A stretch of DNA of 64,000 nt from Anseranas semipalmata (taxonomy: Eukaryota; Chordata; Aves; Anseriformes; Anseranatidae): the NCBI GenBank assembly GCA_013399115.1, contig VXAA01001241.1:37282-101281 (forward strand), read 5' to 3'. This document shows positions 1 through 11,818 of this stretch, piece after piece; the stretch's first letter is position 1, and each line of letters opens with the position of its first letter. Position numbers and translations under genes: made by a program. The notes beneath the pieces were generated by a model, which saw only the letters and a program-made list of their open reading frames with translations, made no database searches and was not told the DNA's origin.

Positions 1-177
1 TAGGTTAGCCTGTCAACTGGTTTAATCTGGATTTTTTGCAGATAGATCCCAAAGGCATAGCTTTCGGAATAGCTGGAGCAACTTTTGCATCCTTTTGCAA
101 CTGTTGTTGTGGCAAATATTCTTCTGTGTTTATGTGAAATGGGATACATGGAAAAAGTTGGGCACAGATAGGTACAT

Positions 178-790
178 TGTGACCATGCTCAAGTAGGCAG
201 GCGGCATCCTGGGCTGCGTTATGAAGAGAGTCCCCAGCAGATTGAGAGAGGTGGTGCTCACCTTGTACTCAGCACTGGTGAGGCACGTTGGGAGTGCTGG
301 GTTCCAGTTCTGGGTTCCCCATTACAGGACAGACATGAACATAATGGAGTGAGTCCAGCAAAGGGCTGTGATGGTCAAAGCCTTGAAGCATTTGACATGC
401 AGGGAGAGGCTGTGAGCTCAGGTTGTTCAGTGTGGAGAAGACTCAGCTGGGATCTTCTCAAAGTGCATTGAGAACTGATGGGGGTGGGCAGTAAAGAAGA
501 GGGAGCCAGGCTCGTCTCTGTGAGGCCCAGTGACAGGACAAGAGGCAATTGGCAAAAATTGGAAAACAGGATATGCAGTTAGAACATAAGATGCTTTTTT
601 ACCATGAGTGTGATCAAACTCTGGAACAGGTTAGTCAGGGAGGTTGTAAAGTCTCCATCCTTGGAGATACGCAAAACCAAGCTGCACACATCCTGAGTAA
701 CCTTCTCCAGTTAACTTGCTTTTGAGGAGGAGGGCTGGACTAGAGAACCTTCAGAAGTCCATTTCGACCCAAATAATTCTCTGATTGTAT
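178..790 (+). mobile_element. CR1 LINE fragment, 5'-truncated, + strand
   Basis: A 5'-truncated CR1 non-LTR retrotransposon in sense orientation. Translation around 250-365 gives a recognisable stretch of the CR1 ORF2 C-terminal region (VVLTLYSALVRHVG, then FQFWVPHYRTDMNIME), followed in frame by a TGA near 349-352 and VQQRA. The later part carries the usual CR1 3' landmarks: a GAGGCCCAGTGACAGGACAAGAGGCAA-like region near 520-548, a CTGGAACAGGTTAGTCAGGGAGG-like region near 620-645, and an ending like TTCTCTGATTGTATGA near 776-791. The in-frame stop and many substitutions show that it is old and inactive. The 5' edge is approximate, because similarity fades near 170-180. Confidence 0.88.
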
Positions 791-1387
791 GAAAACAGCC
801 ACAGCATCGTGGGTGAAAGGTTAAGGAGCTGGGAGCGAAAAGCTGGCTGCGGAGAGTTGCAGATGGAAGGTCCTTAGTGATACAAAAGGCTAAGGCACGA
901 GAGGGACTGTCCGACAGAGGACAGAGATTCCTGAGACATGGATAGGTGTTGATTCAGGTATCTCATCTTCAGGCTTTTGGTCAATAACAGAATTCAAAGA
1001 TATTAACCTCTTCTAGCATTGGTCACTGTAGGATATATGTCCATAAACTTTGCATAAACTCAAAGCTGGCTGGGATCCAGTCATGTTAGAATGAGCTGAA
1101 TGCTACAAATGTCTCCTGGATTGAAACGTGTAGAAACATGTTTGCCTCTAAAAGATCATTTAGGAAGAGGAAAGCATCCCTCAGCTTGAAGCGTCAAACC
1201 TGCATCTTTTACAAGTTAGTGCAATAACCCTCAGGCAGATGGAATATCTGGTGAAAAGTTTTCTGCATTCTTCCCGGTGAAGTTGGGCTCCTGCAGAGTT
1301 GAGGACTCTGTCTCCATCTGCTGAGATAGACACACAGAGAACAAAAGATAGTAAAACTTTTATGTACTGTTCTAGTCATTAAAGTAC
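791..1387. other. Unique spacer between two CR1 copies
   Basis: About 600 bases separating two same-strand CR1 fragments. I see no open frame of note, no repeat family I recognise and no convincing splice or promoter signal. It may be older repeat sequence decayed beyond recognition by eye. Confidence 0.5.
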
Positions 1388-1827
1388 TTTCAGCAGAGAC
1401 TGGTGAAGGGTCTGGAGGGCAGGACATATGAGGAGTGGTTGAGGTCCCTTGGTTTGTTCAGCCCAGAGAAGAGGAGATGAGGGGAGGCCTCATGGCGGCC
1501 TGCAGCTTCCTCACGAGGGGAGCGGAGGGGCAGGCGCTGAGCTCTGCTCTCTGGTGACAGTGACAGGACCCGAGGGAACGGCATGGAGCTGTGACAGGGG
1601 AGGGTCAGGCTGGGTGTTAGGAAAAGGTTCTTCACCAAGAGGCTGGTTGGGCACTGGCACAGGCTCCCCAGGGCAGTGGTCACAGCGCTGAGCCTGGCAG
1701 AGTTCAAGAAAAATTTGGACAACACTGTCAGACACATGGTCTGATTTTTGGGTGGTCCTGTGTGGAGCCGGGAGCTGGACTCAATGATCCTTGTGGGTCC
1801 CTTCCAACTTGGGATACTCTGTTCTAC
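1388..1827 (+). mobile_element. CR1 LINE 3' fragment, + strand
   Basis: A second 5'-truncated CR1 in the same orientation as the copy at 178-790. It begins with a GAAGGGTCTGGAGGGCAGG-like segment and continues with CAGCCCAGAGAAGAGGAG (the SLEKRR-type end of ORF2). It ends with GGACTCAATGATCCTTGTGG and CCCTTCCAACTTGGGATA, the standard CR1 3' terminus. It is GC-rich against its surroundings. The long open frame on the opposite strand (1390-1839, 149 codons) is antisense to the element and is not a gene. The 3' subfamily signature (TTGGGATA) differs from the first copy, so the two look like separate insertions rather than one split element. Confidence 0.9.
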
Positions 1828-4754
1828 TCCTGGGGACACTGTGAATGAATGATCTGATTATCAGCATGTAACACTTGGAAGAGACTGCCAAAATCTTTGT
1901 GATGAAGTGGAATCTTACTTGCCTGCAGTGGATGTTCTACAGTTGGAGGCCAGTATTTTCACAAACTTACTTTAACAGTTGCTGATGTGCGTGTTTCTTC
2001 AAAACTGAAAATAGCTATTTTAAATGCATAGTTAGGAATATTGTTTAGGTAACTGATCTGGAAAAAAGAAGAAGCTGAAGATAACATGCTGTGCTAAGAA
2101 GAATGGGGAACAAGCATGTAGCAAGCACTATGAAGTGATGAGAAATGTATATTCTAGGGGTTCAGACGTACATGTGTAGTATTTGCAGCAACAGTAAGAG
2201 CTAGTAAGTAACTGAACTAGTCTTAAGAGAAATCTCAGGGAAAAAGAAATATGTAGATAAGTATCGCCTTTTTTTTTCTTCCTGATTTGCTCTGTTCTAA
2301 CATAAAATTGCAACAGGTAGCTTTTGAAAATGAAACCTCTTTCTTGAATTTGAAAGCCTTTTTGCACTGTCGTGGTTTCCTTAGTGAAGAGGTCTAGGCA
2401 GGTTCATCTCTGAACTCTGGCCAACTCACAGTCCTGTCATGTACCCTGGCTTCCAGAAATTATTTGGATCTTTACAATATCTTGATTTACTGCAGTTCAT
2501 ATATGCTGATGGTTAGCATCTTACCACGTTTTTACAGATGGAAAGACAAAACCTAAGACATGAACAGTCAAGAAAAGCTAGCTAATGTTCATTATAAAAC
2601 CCATGGTACCATGGCAGTTTTCATTTTTGCGTGTCCAATATTTGCATAAACTTTTAGAGCTCTTGAAAGATTAACTTAAATACCTTTTGTAATACAGTCA
2701 AAACATTTTTTTTCTAAATTCTTTTTGTTACATGTGTATTTTTTTTTATATGAGGTAAAATTCTAATCATATTCTGGACTCTTACCTCTGTGAAGAGGAT
2801 TATATATTAAATCATCAAGTTTACTTCATGTAGCTCTTGGACTTTTCTTCATGTTCCTATTTTTCCCTTTGGTTTGAAGGATGTTTGGTCTTACTTCTGA
2901 GAACAGACTGATTTAGGTTGTGTTCAGTTTGTGGAATGATCTGGATATACAGTATCTCCGTATCTGCAGACACGTACAACTGAATGAAAATGTAGGTGTC
3001 TAATAAAACTTTTTGCTTTCAATATGAACAGAAAAGGAAGATCTCCATGGAATACTTTGAAAATCTACCTGGAATGAAGGAAAATACATAAAAAAAGCTC
3101 TTGAAATCATTCATTTCACTGAGTGGATTTAATGTGTTGATCTGTCAGAATGTCCAATGGGTATAGAAGAGCTCTGTGTTTTTGCTTGCCAGATAGCTCT
3201 TGCTTTTGTTTATTTGTTGCTTCTTTCATGTAAATTCCAGGAATGGAAATTGATTATCCCTTCAGGGCAGATTACAAATGAGTATGGAGTTAGTAGATGG
3301 CTCCAGTTGTGAATGTCTGCCATTAACTTCAACATTTGCAAAAAAACCCTCTAATATCTAGAGGTATTTGACCTGAAGAAGAATATGTTCTCACATAATG
3401 ACATGAAAATTATATATGCTGATATTTTAGTCCCTTGTTTGCAGCAGGAATGAAGATAGACTTTTAGGAGAAAAAAAAAACACTGAAATTTATTCTGCTT
3501 TGATTTTGTGGGATATGTAGGTATTTAATTTTGTTAGTCCTGAATCAGGATAGAGTTGTTAATTCTTTTGTCCAAATTCAGTAAGTTTAAAAAAAAAAAA
3601 AGTATATATTTTTAAACCCACAAACTCTTTCTAAAAAGCAGTCTGGTCCATGTTAAAATTTATAACTAGACTTTTTGGCTAAAAGTAGTATTATATGGCC
3701 TCTTGTAGTAGATGCTGTACATCTCTTAAAGTGGGGACAGAGACAGCCTTTCAAAGTATGATAGACTCATTCAATCTTTTTTTGAATATCCGTCTCTTAG
3801 GTTAATTATAGTGAGACGCAGCTCTATGGGCTATTGGTTAAAACACTGTGAACATCTTTGAGGCATTCATCATACAGGTGTTCATTCTTTTGAAAAAGTT
3901 GTTGATTTGTCATTTTTGTTGCTTTCATTAAGATGATAACCTGCTAAATGCTACAACCCTTCCCTAGCTGTTAACAGTTCTTTTCTGCAATATCTGTTTA
4001 GTAAGATGTGAATGATGTTTCATTCACAGCTGGTAGGATCTTTATGATAACCTAGCATTTGTATGAGGGATAGTACCTGCTGTGTAAATATGGATATGCT
4101 TATAAATGTAAAATGGTGTGATTAGATCTGTTTTTCTTAGGAAATATGTATGTCCATTATCTATGAGTAACATGTCACAAAGCATTAATCATGATTTTTC
4201 CCATTATTACATACCTCAGGATGGAAAAACGTGCATTCCTGTGTCCAACTCTGTATTCATTTAGGATACAATACTTGCATAGGAAATACTTTATTTAATT
4301 AAAGGGCTGTGCAGCTGCTGCTTTGAAGTACTTTTTTTGACTTCCTATATTTTTTTTATTAAAAAACAGCATTATCTCAGTTATCTGAGCTAATGTAACG
4401 ATGTCTTACTTTTAAACATTGTGATGCAAACTAGGTGATGAATAACTCCCTGGAAGAATAAAAACAGCTTCTGTGCATTCATTTTAGTTGAAGCAATGAG
4501 TGAATCGAGTGAACCAGGGGTGTGTGTGTTGTACAGGGAAAGAAAATGGTGGTAGTATATCATGCTGCTGCTTTAAGCACTTGCGTATGTTGATATATCA
4601 TCAATCAATGATGTCCACTATCACGCTGAATAAAAGATAAACGTTAAAGGTTCCATTAACTGTTCTACATATATAATTTTGATGTGTGTTCAGGTTGAAA
4701 TTAGCTTTTTAGTTCCTTGATAGAACATAGGTAAGGCACACTTAGAGGTGTGTG
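1828..4754. other. AT-rich unique DNA, no gene seen
   Basis: No recognisable gene, RNA or mobile element. There are short A- or T-runs (for example near 3470-3481 and 3589-3601). The only open frame over 60 codons (2128-2367, minus) has no family resemblance and passes through an A/T-rich stretch. Confidence 0.5.
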
Positions 4755-4765
4755 CAAAGCCCTAG

Positions 4766-4846
4766 ATTTTTGTTTTGATTGTTTTTTGGTTGTTTGGTTC
4801 ATTTTTTGTTTTGTTTTTTTTTTTTTTCCTTTTTTCTTTTTCCCCC
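4766..4846. repeat. T/G-rich low-complexity tract
   Basis: A run of T-rich sequence with interspersed GTTT and GGTT units, ending in a pyrimidine-only stretch (TTTCC, TTTTTC, TCCCCC). It is a simple repeat and shows no gene features. Confidence 0.8.
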
Positions 4847-4933
4847 TGTGACATGGTTTGGGTGGTTGTAGACATGTAGAACTGTCAGGTGCAAAAATTC
4901 TAGAAGCTAGAAATAGCTTCTTTAAACAATGTA

Positions 4934-4972
4934 ATGCTTGTGGTATAAAAATGTGCTTGTGGTAGTATAAAA
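4934..4972. repeat. Imperfect tandem duplication, about 19-22 bp unit
   Basis: TGCTTGTGGTATAAAA is followed at once by GTGCTTGTGGTAGTATAAAA, two near-copies of one unit that differ by a small insertion. This looks like a local replication-slippage duplication. Confidence 0.7.
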
Positions 4973-5004
4973 CAGTATTTGCTATACAGCTATGCCTAGA
5001 GTGA

Positions 5005-5470
5005 TATAAAAGAGGGGCTGCTTCAGAAATAAATGGGAGATTGTGAATAGCTATTCTTTATTTGGAGATTAGCCAGCTCTTGAGGAAACGTAACACGAAA
5101 CTTGTAGTGTTTGCTGCTTCTTAAATGGTCAGCTGGTGAATGTAACATTACTACTGAAATCCAAAACTCACTTGGCGTTATTACTTGGCAGTGGGGTACA
5201 GTTGTGGCAAGCTGGTAATAAGTAATTATGAAGATTTTGTGCTTATTATAATAGTTAAGAACACTTCCAAACAGCAAGCGAGCTGTGCTGTGTCAGTGCA
5301 AGTGGCCACTGTCCGTACTTAACGTTTGTACGGCAGCTACACCGCGGTGTCAGACATAGCGAAGGAACTGCGAGCAAGTCCAGCTCTTCAGTGCAGTTGC
5401 TCCAAGCCATTGGCTCTTTGCCGTATTGTGCTCTCACATGCCACAGCTGATGTAATAGATGTCAAACGTA
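5005..5470. other. CpG-bearing patch with a TATA-like motif upstream
   Basis: TATAAAAG at 5005-5012 resembles a consensus TATA box and is followed by GAGGGGC. About 270-460 bases downstream, CpG dinucleotides become frequent for this AT-rich window (for example GTCCGTAC, TTTGTACGGC, ACACCGCGGTGT, TAGCGAAGG, TGCGAGC). ACACCGCGGTGT at 5339-5350 is a perfect 12-bp palindrome, and CCGTAC/GTACGG at 5313-5318 and 5328-5333 form a 6-bp hairpin. Two minus-strand open frames (5023-5277 and 5255-5437) cross the patch, but neither resembles a family I know. It could be a decayed DNA transposon or an old repeat. I cannot identify it. Confidence 0.3.
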
Positions 5471-6832
5471 ACACTTAAAGCATGGCGGATACAACTAGTG
5501 ACTAATCTGAAGAATGCATACTAAGCTGTTTGAACAGTACCTTTTATTGTCCGTTACTGTGCGTTGTTTCAGTACTTATGTTAGACATTTTTTCTTTACC
5601 TCTAAACCACTTTTGTCCAGCTGCAGGTCTTCATTTCTTTAACTGACAGTTGTGACGAGGTCTTTATGGTCATGGAGTCTCCAGGGCCAAGTGTGTGCCC
5701 CATCTCCTGTGACTCCATACCTGTGGTGCTGTACGCCGCACCCTGTCTTCACTTCTCAGGGCCTCAGCTATTGTGTCAGGCTTGTGTTTCTCTATTACAC
5801 CACATCACTGTGTTAGTCATAAATATATTTTTCTACAGCTAATTACTGCTGTCTGTCTTAAAGTATGGTGCTACCACACAAGGATAAACATAAGTCAAAC
5901 AAGTTAGCCATAGACACCTGGTCAGTTAGAGAAATTACTGTGGCAGCAAAACCAAATAAAGCAAAGCTATGGGCAGGTCAAGAAAAGTCCTGACTGAGCA
6001 GGCCTGACAAGGCTCTGTCCTGAGGCTTGCAGGCTCAGTACAAAGTTTATGGCCTGTTACTAGCAGTGACGGTGCTGGATTGCAGGGCTAACCAGTAACA
6101 GTGTGTGGAACTCTTTTGAAACCAAGCTCCTGAAGATGCTCTGTTTAATCTCACAACATGTGTGACATCTAAGTTACAGCATACGACACCAAAATATTTG
6201 TGCTTTGCTACAAATGTGGAAGACAGAGTTAATGGTTATTCAAGAAAATGTATCATCTGTTAACTCTAATAAAAGGTTGAAAATAGTGATCTCAGGAAGG
6301 TTTCCACTCTATTCTGGCAACCTGTTTTTCCAAAAGAGCAGTTAATGTTTTCAGAATATTAGTTTCAACAAGAATTGCAGGATTCCTCTTGTAGTTCCTT
6401 TCATAGAATGCCAGTTCTGTACACATCTGCACAGTAGGGAGGTTCATTGTTCTGTTCCAAGTATTACAGTCCAAAATAGATCCATTTGGGGACATTCTTG
6501 CAAAGTCATAAGGTATTTTTCTAGGTTTTAAGACCCGCTCCTGAGATGTGTTTATCTGTAGGCAGATCAGGGCAAAACATTACTCTGTCTATGCAATATC
6601 ATGGAACATTCATCATATTTGAGGATGTTCTCTGCTTCCTAGGGTTGAAGCTTGAGTAACTTCAAGTTTCCCTGAAAGTGGAGGCTGAGGTGATAACGTG
6701 TGTGAGGTAGTATCATGAATGCATGAATGATTATAGAATACTCTATAATCGTAGATATTCAGGTGTTTGTTAGAGACAAAGAACAAAGCTGTGTGGTGTA
6801 GAAGTAGTATCACTAATCATAAAGCAGATATA
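5471..6832. other. Unique DNA, no gene seen
   Basis: Mixed-composition DNA. A slightly GC-richer stretch lies at about 5640-5770. No open frame resembles a known protein and no repeat family was recognised. Confidence 0.5.
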
Positions 6833-7815
6833 TTTCATAGAATCATAGAATGGTTTGGGTTGGAAGGGACCTTAAAGATCATCTAGTTCCAATGCTTCTC
6901 TAGGCTGATCAAATCGAATGACCTCAGCTACTCCTCATACGTCTTCCTTTCCACACCCTTCACCATCTTTATAGCCCTCCTTTGGACACTCCAACAGTTT
7001 TATGTCCTTCTTATACTGCGGTGCCCAAACCTGCACACAGCACTTGAGGTGAGGCCGCACCAGCGCAGAGCAGAGCGGGACAATCCCTTCCCTCGACCGG
7101 CTAGCAATGCTGTGCTTGATGCACCCCAGGGTAAGGTTGCCCCCCCTGGCTGCCAGGGCACACTGCTGGCTCATCTTCAACTTGCTGTCATCCAGAACCC
7201 CAGATCCCTTTCTGCAGGGCTGCTCTCCAGCCTCTCGCCCCCCAGTCTGTAGGTATAAGCCAGGGTTACCCCATCCCAGGTGCAGAATCCAGCACTTGCT
7301 CTTGTTAAACTTCATGTGGTTAGTGATTGTCCAGCCCTCTCATTTGTCAAGATCTCTCTGCAAGGCCTTGCCGACCTCGAGGGAGTCACAGCTCCTCCAA
7401 ATTTACTGTCACCTGCAAACGTACTTAGTATGTATTTGAGTCCTGCCTCCAGATCATTTACAAAAAACATTGAAGAGAACTGGTCCTGAAGTGGAGCCCT
7501 GCAGAGCCCCACTAGTGACTGGCTGCCAGCCTGATGTAACCCCATTTACTTCAACCCTTTGAGCCCGTTAGCCAACTGTTCACCCATTGCATTATGTATT
7601 TGTCTAGCTGTATGCTGGACATTTTCTCTAGAAGGATACTGTGAGAGACAGTATCAAAGATTTGCTGAAGTCCAAAAAGATTACATGTGCTAGCTTCCGT
7701 TGGTCAACTAGATGTGTAACCTTGTCATAAAAGAAAATTTAGTTAAATAGGACTTTTCCCTTGTGAACCCATGCTGGCTATGACCAATGGCTGTTAGAGT
7801 TGTATAACTAGAACT
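6833..7815 (-). mobile_element. CR1 LINE, longest copy in window, minus strand
   Basis: A 5'-truncated CR1 element of about 980 bp. Its 3' end lies at the low coordinate, where the + strand reads TCATAGAATCATAGAATGG and then TTGGAAGGGACCTTAAAG. Moving up the window, the minus strand encodes successive pieces of the ORF2 reverse transcriptase: the C-terminal part (PLCSALVRPHLKCCVQVWAP), then the catalytic-motif region (FAGDSKFGG), then an SQHGFTREKS piece near 7760-7785 where recognisable CR1 stops. The pieces lie in different frames, so the copy is dead. Of the five copies it reaches furthest into the reverse-transcriptase domain. Confidence 0.92.
6935..7790 (-). pseudogene. Broken CR1 ORF2 reverse-transcriptase remnant
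   Basis: Non-functional remnant of the CR1 ORF2 polyprotein (endonuclease plus reverse transcriptase), covering only part of the reverse-transcriptase and C-terminal region. Reading 5' to 3' on the minus strand: SQHGFTREKSYLTK (about 7785-7740) matches the family's HGFT.GKS segment. [24 protein letters not shown] (about 7470-7390) matches the palm segment that normally carries FADD. MKFNKSKCWILHLGWGNPG and SALVRPHLKCCVQVWAPQYKKDI (7315-6960) match the region after it. The first aspartate of the FADD pair is glycine here (FAGD, codons at 7408-7419), which should abolish polymerase activity. A frameshift near 7312-7315 and a stop near 7708 also break the frame. The endonuclease domain and upstream ORF1 are absent. 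Confidence 0.88.
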
Positions 7816-10800
7816 TTTTACTCTTCTGTTAATTGCAATATAATGAATGACATATTTAAAAATGCATAAGCCAAGTGTTTTTTCAGGAGCATTTCCTAGC
7901 AGTCCTAAGTATCCCCCAAACTTTATCAGTACAAAAGGCTTGCAAGTTGATTGAGAATTAAAAAAACAAAAACACACAAAACCAAAACTTTTTCTGAATA
8001 CACCTTCTATGGGCAGACTTGATTCACGAGTGTCTTTGTGAATCTCTCCATGACCCTTTTATCAAGCAACTAGCTATGCTCAGTAGCAAAATTGATTTTA
8101 GCTATTTCACAGCAGGTGAAATAATTTAACCTGTTTTCATTCAAAATGACTCACACCTTTCCTGTGGACTTTTTTCCAAATATAATTGTGGCTATGAAAG
8201 CAGAAACGGAATGCTTTTTTTTTTTTTTTAACAAAACTACAATTCTTGTAGAATACAAAGTATTCTACTTAAAGGGTAAAGAGATTCTTTAGAGCGTAAT
8301 AATAATCCAAACCCCAACGTATACATGTCATGGAGCAAATTGCATTAACAATATACTCAACAAAAAGGTAAATCTGAATGTGTATGATTGTAACTTTTTT
8401 CTTCTGGTACATTTCATGTTGTCAAGCACCTGGTGAAGGTGTAATGGTTGGAATAGAATGATCTCCTTTTAAATTCCCTTTGTATAATAATTGCATTGCC
8501 TTGCTTACCACTGAAGTTCTTCCATCTACCAGAAGGCCTGATAGGAATGACTTGCGTGCACTTGGACATTTTCTTTTTGCACACCAAAGCAAAACAAGAA
8601 GTAGCACTGAAGTCTGTTAGCATTTATGGAAACATTTGTCAACAAAGAAAACTTGGATGGTGACATAACTTTTAAATGCAGCCTGCTGGGAAATTATCCA
8701 AGCTGGACAAAACCCAAGTTGGCCAGGATTTCAGCAAAGCTCTGAAAAAGCATTGTAAACAAGCAGTTCTGGAGTGTGTTTGCTTGTGACTGAGTTCAGC
8801 TAAAAGCCTTTTTTTTTCCTCTTGAAATTAGTTTTTCCCAAATTGAATTTCCCACTTAGCTTTCTGTGACCACTTTCACTACTTTTAATGTCTGTGCTAG
8901 TATTCGAGACATTGGAGGGAAGTGTTGTATACATTTCTTTCTGAAGCTGAACCACCATAACTTAGAAATGAGTAAGTGAAAGATGAGTCATATAGGAGAG
9001 AAGGATATGGACAGGAAAGGATACAATAAATTGGCAGATGTCATCTTAATCATGATATATGCGTGTCCACTGCCTCTCCTTATGCAACCCTTGAGCTAGT
9101 AAATGTCACAAGCTTAGCATGACTTGCAAGAGGAAGAATACCAGGATTTGATCTTTTATATATAATTCTGAGTCTAATAATGTAATCAGGTAAGTCTTAA
9201 AATGACAGTTCATTTTAAAGTACTAGTGCGATTCCCAGTCAGTACGGTAAAAAGAAAAAATGTTGAATGTATTTTTGTACAGTTTAAGATGTCACTGTGA
9301 TGGGTATTTTTGTACTTCTGGTCATATTGTACAAGAGAATAACCTGAAGGAATATGTCTTTAGTTTGTAAGAGCTAAAAAGAATTAAGTTATCAGTTGTT
9401 TCTATTTTAAATAGCACCTTTGTTAACATATTGTAATTTTTGTGTGACAACATTGTGTTCAGAGACAGGTGTACTTTGAAACAAAAATATTGGAATGATC
9501 TCTTTTTTAGCAAAATATCTTGCTGCAGAGGAATATCTTCAGAATTTTCACAATTTTTCAGAAGACCTGTGCAGACTTTCACCTGAATATATTTGCAGAC
9601 CGATTATTTGTGGTTGTTCAAATGACATTGCAATTTCTCATTTATCAAAATCCAACTTGTAAATACATTTTAAATCAGATTTCCCACACACATAATTCAA
9701 GTGTTTAAGTACTAATAAAAGCAAAGGTTTGATTTAACTGAGACTGAACAGTTTTCAGAAACTGATACCTGCTTTTGCAGTCGTGGCGCATTACAGCTTT
9801 AAAGGTTAATGTAAAAGCCTGACATGTCATGATGGAATTTGTGAAATTTAAAAACTTTTTTTCTTACTGAGCACCTGGCAGCAACTTAAGCTTTAGATGT
9901 CTCTTTCAAATGTATTGGATATATATCTGATGACTTTCAAACTATTCAAAAATGATAACAAGAGTTTTCAATGAAATAGCGATAAGCAAGTGGGAGCAGA
10001 AAATCCTAAATGCATTTCAAAAATCTCTGGAATCTTATTATATCTGGGATCCAATTCAGGTGGAAAAGCAAGTACTTTCAAAAAGGATGACTATAGTTCA
10101 TGAGTTACCTTCATGAACTCAGGAGAACACCTATCCTCCCAGTCCTCAGTTGTTTCAAATCCAGCCTCCAGAAAACTGTCACTTCTGCTGTTTCCACCAT
10201 GAAACATTAAATAAGCATAGATTTAAAAAGTACAAGGTGCTCATCATTATGCAAATCATTGTGGTTTTCTTCAGAGTAACATCAAAACCAAAGATGTAAA
10301 AATTGCCTTTTTTTTTTTGTTGTTGTTTGATAAAATGTAAAATTGTGACGAAGTGTTTTAGGTTAACAGCGATTTCTTTTAAACTGACTTGCAGTGTCAG
10401 AAAGTAACCCCTCTACAAGTCTGTTTGTTCAGGTAGGTTTAACAGTGCACAGAGAGACTCAGTGAGAAAGGTACACTGGAGTACAAAACAGTTATTTAGT
10501 CTGAGAGACAAAATGAGTAGCTAGGGTCAGCAAGGTAGGAGGCTGAGCATTTACATGGTCGTGTTTGGAAGGTTAGTCCTTTGCTGCCCTTAGAACAGGT
10601 GAATCATTGCTGTCAAATCGGTCTTTTCTGGTTCTCTGCTTTTTTTCCTTAGCATTTTATATTCTTCATTGTGAGCATTTTTATTTTTATTTTTTGAACA
10701 ACTAAATATTATGTTCTCAGTAGGTGCACTTTTCTGTTTGGTTTTAGTGTTTCTATCTTAAGTTCCCTGAGATCACATACCTTCTTGTACCTTACCAACA

Positions 10801-11776
10801 GTTGTCTTAGCAAACGTGAGTCAAGGTCGCATGCCTGTGCTGCACCAACCTGGGCCTTCGTTTGCAGACAGCTGAATTCCTGGGTTGAGGGTTACAAACA
10901 TGCTTATTCAATTGCTTTATCAACTGCAAGAGAGCAAATGTTTTTGCTTAAATATCTCAGGAGCAAGCTTTTTGTGGAACTTGACATATAATTTGGAATA
11001 ATTCTCTGGACTCCCCTCCTCTCCAGCAAGGATAATGTTACGTTCAAAATACTTAAGCCAAATGTACAAATCTGGGAGAAGTAATTTTGTTTGCTATTCT
11101 CTCATAATTATCTATTTTGTACAGAAGAAGGAAACAATGTTGGAAAGACGAGTCAAAGTTTTCAGAATTGGCCTCTGACTTGGAACACACACTTTCAAAT
11201 AAGTAGCAGCACTTTCCGGGATGTGTGTTAGTGGTTTTGTTCTGTGTGGGACAGTGGGAGATGTCCGTTTATTGAAGCCTTTGCCAAACACACCTCTGTG
11301 GATGGGCTCCTTGAGGTGAGTTTCAAAAGTGCTGATTAAACGCTACATAAATTTGTAGTTTCAAGTTGCTCATAGCCAGTAAAAATATTGAAGGTACTTG
11401 GGCTGTGTGTGTAAAAACAGAGTTATATCTGAATTAGAACACTTGTATCTAAATGAATTCAGCTAAGCCAGCCAGAGAAAGGATTTAATGTTGGGACTCC
11501 AGATGCCCATAACCATCTGATGTTAGCACAGAGGTAGTAATCAGTTATCTTTCATAGAAATACCTTTGTGGAAGAAGAATCACTGCTGGTTTTATATCTT
11601 CTGTACCTTTGTCCCTAACTGTATGTCCATCTTGGATTTGCATACAGATTGTGGAACATGGAACAAGGTCAGCAGTGATAGAGATGAGGTTTCATGTTTT
11701 CATGTTAGTATTTAATCTGCACACAGAACTGTCAGTTGAGGGCTGCCTAGTTTACTCAAACAGGTATTTTACCCTA
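7816..11776. other. AT-rich unique DNA, no gene seen
   Basis: About 4 kb with T-runs (8215-8229 and near 10308-10320) and a small perfect hairpin at 10095-10119. Open frames here (for example 8414-8623 and 9322-9582 on the minus strand, 10785-10991 on the plus strand) are short and resemble no known family. I see no convincing exon pair. Confidence 0.5.
10095..10119. repeat. Perfect 9-bp inverted repeat, 7-nt loop
   Basis: AGTTCATGA (10095-10103) and TCATGAACT (10111-10119) are exact reverse complements around GTTACCT. The stem is too short for a microRNA precursor and pairing does not continue outward. No tract typical of a terminator or attachment site is present. Confidence 0.8.
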
Positions 11777-11818
11777 AAACAAACAAACAAACAAAAAACA
11801 AAAACAAAAACAAAAAAC
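11777..11818. repeat. CAAA/CAAAAA simple repeat
   Basis: A (CAAA)n tract grading into CAAAAA units. Low-complexity sequence. Confidence 0.9.

Noticed and set aside
1390..1839. 149-codon minus-strand open frame, the longest in the window
   Set aside because: It is antisense to the CR1 fragment at 1388-1827 and owes its length to that element's GC-rich sequence.
2371..2381. GTCGTGGTTTC, similar to the start of some avian LTR-type repeats
   Set aside because: Similarity stops after about ten bases and no further LTR sequence follows.
7049..7489. Three overlapping plus-strand frames of 67-110 codons
   Set aside because: They are antisense shadows of the minus-strand CR1 reverse-transcriptase remnant.
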